Assembly (NCBI GenBank): GCA_024276465.1
Contig: JAJRXD010000167.1
Coordinates: forward strand, 1-47,224
Length of the DNA: 47,224 nt
Source: Deltaproteobacteria bacterium
GTDB lineage: Bacteria; Desulfobacterota; WTBG01; CAIYCZ01; CAIRTM01
Direction: 5' to 3'
Below, piece after piece: positions 42,840 to 47,224 of this stretch; the stretch's first letter is position 1; every line of letters starts with the position of its first letter. Both the position numbers and the translations under genes were made by a program. The notes under the pieces were generated by a model. That model was not told the DNA's origin. It saw only the letters and a program-made list of their open reading frames with translations, and did not search any database.

Positions 42840-43472
42840 GTGGTTGGACTTCTGGGGCCAAATGGTGCGGGCAAGACAACTACTTTTTACATGTTTGTTG
42901 GACTTTACAAACCTGATGGTGGAAGAGTTCTGTTGAATGGTGAAGACATTACTGATTGTCCAATGTATGTAAGAGCAAGAAAGGGGATTACATACCTTCC
43001 ACAGGAACCCTCTATTTTCAGAAAACTTACTGTTGAGGAAAACATATTAGCAGTTCTGGAAACCCTTCCCATCAGCAGGGAAGAAATGATGGGAAGGCTT
43101 CAGAACCATCTGAAGGAACTGAATATTTCTCATATTGCAAAAAGAAAAGCATTCCTTCTTTCAGGTGGTGAGAGAAGGCGTGTTGAAATATCAAGGGCAC
43201 TTGTAACATCTCCTGAATTCATACTTTTTGATGAGCCTTTTACCGGTGTTGATCCAATTGCTGTTCAGGAAATTCAAAATATCATAGTAAGATTAACATG
43301 CACCGGAATAGGTGTTCTTATCTCTGACCATAATGTCAGAGAGACTCTGGGAATCTGCAACAGAGCATATATTACCTTTGAGGGAAAGGTTCTGGTAGAT
43401 GGCGAGCCGGACAAGATTGTAAAAAGTGACAAGGCACGAAGTATTTACCTGGGTGAGAATTTTATTATGTAG
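42840..43472 (+). CDS. lptB: LPS export ABC transporter ATPase LptB (main part, N-terminus interrupted)
   Basis: This is a 210-codon frame beginning with GTG directly after the TAA at 42837. It carries Walker A (GLLGPNGAGKTT), the Q loop (YLPQEPSIFRKL), the signature LSGGERRRVEISRAL, Walker B (FILFDEPFTG) and the switch His (SDHNV), and ends with the normal SIYLGENFIM. With the 33 upstream residues the total is 244, the usual LptB length. AAAAGGG lies just before the GTG, so re-initiation is conceivable, but the product would lack the first strand and A-loop. LptB powers LPS extraction with LptFG. Either the gene is rescued by re-initiation or read-through, or the stop is a sequence error, or a second copy exists. 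Confidence 0.85.
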   Translation: MVGLLGPNGAGKTTTFYMFVGLYKPDGGRVLLNGEDITDCPMYVRARKGITYLPQEPSIFRKLTVEENILAVLETLPISREEMMGRLQNHLKELNISHIAKRKAFLLSGGERRRVEISRALVTSPEFILFDEPFTGVDPIAVQEIQNIIVRLTCTGIGVLISDHNVRETLGICNRAYITFEGKVLVDGEPDKIVKSDKARSIYLGENFIM

Positions 43473-43645
43473 AATTGTATCAGCATTCCCGACAGATCGG
43501 GGCTGAAGGAAAATCAAAAAACAACAAAATTTTCCTGAGGGTTAAGCAAAACTGCATAACAGCACTTAGTGATTCACTCAAGTCCTGTAAGTCAAAGTTT
43601 TCATAATTAATAACTACAAAGTGATTTTTCTTAAACTAATTTAAA

Positions 43646-45064
43646 ATGATGGAACTAAAACAGCAGCTAAAACTTTCACAGCAACTGGTTATGACACCAC
43701 AGCTGCAGCAGGCTATCAAACTGTTGCAGCTTTCCAGGCTGGAACTGTCCGAAGTCATCAGGCATGAGATAAACGAAAATCCTGTGCTGGAGGAGGAGGT
43801 TGAAACAGAGAACAATGAGAAGGAAAGTGAGCAGGAATTATCTGCTGATTCTGCAGATTCTGACAGCAGCAAACCTGAGGCAGAAAATGATTTTGACTGG
43901 AAGGAATATTTTGACAGTTCAATAACCCCTTCAAGGGGTTCTCTGCCTGCTGATTTTGACAGGGAAGAGATGGATCCGATTATTACTGAAAAGAAATCAA
44001 TAACAGACCATCTGTTCTGGCAGTTATGGCTTCAGGATTTTACTGAAAATGAGATGGAAATTGGCGAATACATAATAGGAAATCTCAACAAGGATGGTTA
44101 TCTTGAAACAACTTCTGAGGATATTGCTGCTGAAACATGCAACAGCATTGTTCTTGTTGAGAAAGTACTCGAAAAAATTCAGAGTTTTGACCCGGTTGGA
44201 ATTGCATCTCAGAATCTGAAGCAGTGCCTTTTAAAGCAGGTAGAGATCCTGCCCGGAGATACTTCATTGATAAAAGATATTTTGCTTAAGCACATGCATG
44301 ACCTTGAAAAAAGGAAATATCAGTCAATTGCAAAAGGGCTGAAAATTCCAATGAAGGAAGTGTTTGAAGCCTGTGACATAATTGCTAAGATGGAACCACG
44401 CCCTGGACGGGCTTTCAGTGACAAGGAGCCGCAGTATATTACCCCTGATATTTATGTTTTCAAGCTTGATGATGAATACGTTGTTGTGCTAAATGAGGAT
44501 GGGCAGCCCAAGCTGAGGGTCAGCTCATTTTATAAAAACATTTTATCAAACAACCGTATCAGTTCAATTAAGGCAAAAGAGTACATCCAGGAAAAGCTGC
44601 GATCTGCCGTATGGCTGATAAAAAGTGTTTACCATCGTCAGTCAACAATAATTAATGTGATGAAGAGCATTATAAAATTTCAGATGGATTTTTTTGCTTA
44701 TGGTTCTGATCATTTGAAACCACTTGTACTCAGGGATGTTGCCGATGATATCCAAATGCACGAATCAAATATCAGCAGAGTAACTACAAACAAATATGTG
44801 CATACCCCTCATGGAATTTTTGAACTGAAATATTTTTTCAATAGCGGCATTTCGTCATATGATGGTGATAGCATTGCTTCTGAAAGTGTGAAGAACAAAA
44901 TTATGGAGATAATACAGAATGAGGACCCGCACAAGCTACTCAGCGATCAGGATCTGGCTGATCTGCTTAAAAACCAGGGGATCAACATAGCACGCAGGAC
45001 CGTTACCAAGTATAGAGAGATGAAGGGAATTCTTTCCTCATCAAAAAGAAAGAAACATTATTAA
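43646..45064 (+). CDS. rpoN: RNA polymerase sigma-54 factor RpoN
   Basis: This is a 472-residue sigma factor. Region I is the Gln/Leu-rich activator-contact segment (LKLSQQLVMTPQLQQAIKLL), followed by an acidic region II. The core-binding and helix-turn-helix regions follow (RDVADDIQMHESNISRVTTN), and the C-terminal RpoN box is ARRTVTKYRE. It directs transcription from -24/-12 promoters together with AAA+ activators. The conserved position between lptB and hpf matches many Gram-negative genomes. Two adjacent ATGs at 43646 and 43649 are possible starts, and no good Shine-Dalgarno is visible. Confidence 0.97.
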   Translation: MMELKQQLKLSQQLVMTPQLQQAIKLLQLSRLELSEVIRHEINENPVLEEEVETENNEKESEQELSADSADSDSSKPEAENDFDWKEYFDSSITPSRGSLPADFDREEMDPIITEKKSITDHLFWQLWLQDFTENEMEIGEYIIGNLNKDGYLETTSEDIAAETCNSIVLVEKVLEKIQSFDPVGIASQNLKQCLLKQVEILPGDTSLIKDILLKHMHDLEKRKYQSIAKGLKIPMKEVFEACDIIAKMEPRPGRAFSDKEPQYITPDIYVFKLDDEYVVVLNEDGQPKLRVSSFYKNILSNNRISSIKAKEYIQEKLRSAVWLIKSVYHRQSTIINVMKSIIKFQMDFFAYGSDHLKPLVLRDVADDIQMHESNISRVTTNKYVHTPHGIFELKYFFNSGISSYDGDSIASESVKNKIMEIIQNEDPHKLLSDQDLADLLKNQGINIARRTVTKYREMKGILSSSKRKKHY

Positions 45065-45087
45065 AAATCGATTTCAAAGGAGTTATT

Positions 45088-45618
45088 ATGGAAGTAACAG
45101 TAACATTTCGTCATCTTCAGCCAAACGATGCTTTAAGGAGTCATGTCCAGGAGAAGGTTTCAAGGATTGAAAAGTATTTCAGCAATGTAAATGAAGTGCA
45201 TGTTATTCTATCCTTGGAGAAACGCAGGCATATAGCTGAGATAATTGTTAATTTAAACCGGACAAAAATCACTGCAAAAGAGATAAGTGAAGATAATATG
45301 TACACGGCTATTGACCTGGTGATGGATAAAACAGAAAAACAGGTTAAAAAATATAAAGATAAAGTCACAAGCCATAAATCCTCTCATGGAAAAGCCAGAC
45401 ATGACATTTTTGAAAGTATGGAAAAAACAAATGAACCATACATCATCAAAACCGAGAGTGTTTTTATCAGGCCAATGACAGTCGATGATGCTATAGCTCA
45501 GATAGAGCTTGTTGATGACGACTTCTTAGTGTTCAAGAATGCGGAAACAGAGAAAGTGAATGTTCTTTACAGAAGAAGAGAAGGCTGCCTGGGCCTTATA
45601 GAGCCGGAAAACACATAA
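45088..45618 (+). CDS. hpf: Ribosome hibernation promoting factor HPF, long form
   Basis: This is a 176-residue protein. The N-terminal S30AE domain (about 1-100, MEVTVTFRHLQPNDALRSHV and EDNMYTAIDLVMDKTEKQVK) binds the small subunit. The C-terminal domain (about 120-176, VFIRPMTVDDAIAQIEL, FRN-like FLVFKNAETEKVNVLYRRR, GLIEP) mediates 100S dimer formation. This is the long form, as usual in Desulfobacterota, unlike the short E. coli HPF. AAAGGAG lies about eight bases before the ATG. It is part of the rpoN-hpf-ptsN-rapZ set. Confidence 0.96.
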   Translation: MEVTVTFRHLQPNDALRSHVQEKVSRIEKYFSNVNEVHVILSLEKRRHIAEIIVNLNRTKITAKEISEDNMYTAIDLVMDKTEKQVKKYKDKVTSHKSSHGKARHDIFESMEKTNEPYIIKTESVFIRPMTVDDAIAQIELVDDDFLVFKNAETEKVNVLYRRREGCLGLIEPENT

Positions 45619-45643
45619 GAAATTTTGTATAGGAAAAATGATA

Positions 45644-46111
45644 ATGAAACTCAAGGATTTAATTAAAGAAAATCTGATTATTGCTGAACTTAAGGGAAAG
45701 AGTAAAAAACAGGTTTTGGAAGAGCTTGTTAATCATCTTGTTTCAATGAACAGAAGTATTGATTCCAATGAACTGTTGAGGGTCCTGATTGAGAGAGAAA
45801 AGCTGGGGAGCACAGGCATTGGTAATGGTATTGCCATACCCCATGGTAAGTTGAATGGTCTTGCCAGTATTGTTCTGTTGTTTGGCAAGAGCTCTCAGGG
45901 CATTGATTTTGACTCAATTGATGGCAGTCCAGTCCACTTGATTTTTTTGCTTGTTGCCCCATCTAATTCTGCCGGTGTTCATCTGAAGGCACTTGCCAGG
46001 CTGTCGCGTCTGCTTAAAGATAATAATTTCAGACAGGCACTTATTAAGGCATCAGATTCTCAGAGCATACACCGTATCATTGTTGATGAAGACAAAAAAG
46101 TTTCCTGCTGA
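45644..46111 (+). CDS. ptsN: PTS-Ntr EIIA component PtsN
   Basis: This is a 155-residue PTS EIIA type-2 domain protein with the phosphorylatable His67 in GIAIPHGKLNGL. In the nitrogen PTS it takes phosphate from NPr and regulates potassium transport and other targets rather than sugar uptake. The frame has ATGs at 45638 and 45644; the second has AGGA at nine bases, the first at only three, so I chose the second. It is 26 bases after hpf. Confidence 0.95.
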   Translation: MKLKDLIKENLIIAELKGKSKKQVLEELVNHLVSMNRSIDSNELLRVLIEREKLGSTGIGNGIAIPHGKLNGLASIVLLFGKSSQGIDFDSIDGSPVHLIFLLVAPSNSAGVHLKALARLSRLLKDNNFRQALIKASDSQSIHRIIVDEDKKVSC

Positions 46112-46191
46112 GAATTGATTGAAAACAATCTGTTGCAAAGTATAATGCCCCGCCATGTCAGGTGGGGTAGTTTGTTTCGCAGGATTTACGG

Positions 46192-47055
46192 ATGGAAAAA
46201 ACAAACATAATTATAATCAGCGGACTTTCGGGTTCCGGTAAAAGCACTGCTTTAAGAACACTTGAAGACCTTGGATTCTACTGTGTTGATAATTTGCCAA
46301 TCGTACTTCTGCCGGAATTTATTGAACTGTGTAACAGTTCCACCTATGACATATCCAGAATAGCCCTGGTGGTGGATGTCCGCGAGGGGTCTTTTCTCAA
46401 TGAATATAAACCTACACTAAAGAAGTTAAAGGGTGAAGGCAATAAAATTGAGATGATTTTTTTAGAATGTTCTGATGAAATTTTAATTCAAAGATTTAGT
46501 GAGACCAGGAGATATCATCCTTTGAGTAAAAAAGGATCTGTGCGCGAAAGTATTATTCTTGAAAGAAGTATTCTCAGCGAAATAAAATCTCAGGCTGACA
46601 GAAGTTTCGACACATCAGTAATGAACGTGCATCAGCTGAGAAGTATGCTGCAGGACTATTTTGAACGGTTTTCCAAGCCGGATATGGCGATAACATTCAT
46701 GTCTTTTGGCTTCAGATATGGTGTCCCACATGATAGTGATATTGTTTTTGATGTTCGATTTTTGCCGAACCCCTATTTTGTTGGAGAATTAAAAGATCTT
46801 GACGGGAATGATGAAAAGGTGTCCAGGTATGTTTTTGGCTGCAGTGAGGCAGAGGTTTTTTTTGAAAAGTTAACGGACTTTTTATCGTATCAAATTCCGC
46901 TTTTTAAAAGGGAGGGGAAGGCATATCTAACGGTGGCTGTTGGATGTACCGGAGGCAGGCACAGGTCTGTTGCAATTGCTAACTGCCTTAAGGATTTTTT
47001 TGTAAAGGAAAAACATCGTGTCTATGTTATGCACCGTGATTTAGAAAAAAAGTAA
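46192..47055 (+). CDS. rapZ: RNase adapter protein RapZ
   Basis: This 287-residue member of the RapZ/YvcJ family has a Walker A site at residues 11-19 (GLSGSGKST), LEDLGFYCVDNLP, an arginine-rich region and a C-terminal domain with FGFRYGVPHDSDIVFDVRFL, then GCTGGRHRSVAIA. In enteric bacteria it directs RNase E to GlmZ sRNA and so tunes GlmS. In other bacteria it is a nucleotide-binding protein of less clear role. AGGA lies seven bases before the ATG. The context ptsN-rapZ-PTS is the classic one. Confidence 0.95.
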   Translation: MEKTNIIIISGLSGSGKSTALRTLEDLGFYCVDNLPIVLLPEFIELCNSSTYDISRIALVVDVREGSFLNEYKPTLKKLKGEGNKIEMIFLECSDEILIQRFSETRRYHPLSKKGSVRESIILERSILSEIKSQADRSFDTSVMNVHQLRSMLQDYFERFSKPDMAITFMSFGFRYGVPHDSDIVFDVRFLPNPYFVGELKDLDGNDEKVSRYVFGCSEAEVFFEKLTDFLSYQIPLFKREGKAYLTVAVGCTGGRHRSVAIANCLKDFFVKEKHRVYVMHRDLEKK

Positions 47056-47084
47056 AACTTTCAGAAGGGGGAGAATATAATTCT

Positions 47085-47224
47085 ATGACAGGTATTGTTA
47101 TAGTTGGCCATTGTAACCTGGCACAAGAACTCCACAACATAGTTAAGATGATAGTAGGAGATGTGAAAAATATTTGTCCTGTTTATTTCGACCCTGATGA
47201 GCCGCCTGATGTGTCTATGAAAAA
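47085..47224 (+). CDS. PTS mannose-type EIIA domain protein (3' end outside window)
   Basis: Only 46 codons are present before the window ends. The start MTGIVIVGHCNLAQELHNIV matches the EIIA-Man/PTS fructose family start (usually IVIVTHGxLA), with the probable phospho-acceptor His at residue 9. GGGGGAG lies about 11 bases before the ATG. It follows rapZ after 29 bases. Such proteins often occur downstream of rapZ in Desulfobacterota with HPr and enzyme I next. The Cys after the active His, instead of Gly, is a small departure from the usual motif. Confidence 0.82.
   Translation, partial: MTGIVIVGHCNLAQELHNIVKMIVGDVKNICPVYFDPDEPPDVSMK

Noticed and set aside
43483-43507. Hairpin after lptB (CAGCATTCCCGA/TCGGGGCTG)
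   Set aside because: The stem is imperfect and there is no T-run; the operon seems to continue into rpoN.

Overview
The window looks like a chromosomal piece of an anaerobic Gram-negative bacterium of the Desulfobacterota (Deltaproteobacteria), probably a Desulfobacterales-type relative. I infer this from the gene order kdsB-pyrG-kdsA-kdsD-kdsC-lptC-lptA-lptB-rpoN-hpf-ptsN-rapZ-EIIA, the multihaem c-type cytochromes beside a NrfD/HdrD-like membrane redox complex, an iron-sulfur flavoprotein, a Mo/W enzyme, and the many PAS and hybrid sensor proteins. There are no dsr, apr or sat genes in the window, so sulfate reduction itself is not shown. I recognised no tRNA, rRNA or CRISPR.

Layout. 1-2637: the end of one, and all of a second, large polytopic membrane protein of glycosyltransferase-like type. 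2736-5426 (minus): a hybrid histidine kinase. 5885-6277: a YajD-like HNH protein. 6591-14838 (minus): the most unusual part. This is a tightly spaced redox operon: a Tat-exported protein, a sulfite-reductase-like ferredoxin protein, a Mo/W-bisPGD oxidoreductase, a 58-residue ferredoxin, a geranylgeranyl-reductase-type flavoprotein and an iron-sulfur flavoprotein. A paralogue of the Tat protein lies just upstream. Behind it are a PAS-PAS-LuxR regulator and a small dihaem cytochrome (14987-16687). 17223-20437: response regulator, Smr protein, small protein, methyltransferase and tsaD. 20845-25357: nadB, pgeF, an LpxH-like phosphatase and apbE. 25469-28088: a degraded secreted-protein remnant, an orphan antitoxin, an ACP-like protein and an acylating aldehyde dehydrogenase. 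28426-33946 (minus): five genes for a transmembrane electron-transfer complex of the Hmc/Dsr/Tmc style. 34462-47224 (plus): dacA and then the long Kdo/LPS-export/sigma-54/PTS operon.

How the genes work together. The last block makes and activates Kdo (KdsD, KdsA, KdsC, KdsB, with CTP from PyrG) and exports LPS (LptC, LptA, LptB). It is followed by the usual sigma-54/HPF/PTS-Ntr regulatory tail. The five-gene complex should move electrons between periplasmic cytochromes, the quinone pool and a cytoplasmic HdrD-like module. The 6.6-14.8 kb operon combines cytoplasmic redox carriers with two Tat-exported paralogues that carry a Gly-Gly-His-His-His-Pro signature. I know of no described function for this set and regard it as the best candidate for an undescribed system.

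Other notable points. lptB, normally essential, carries an in-frame TAA just before its Walker A motif. LptA has an extra N-terminal TolB/CsgG-like domain. A 19-bp perfect hairpin lies inside apbE. Intergenic DNA is crowded with small palindromic, MITE-like repeats of several families, in places nested inside each other.
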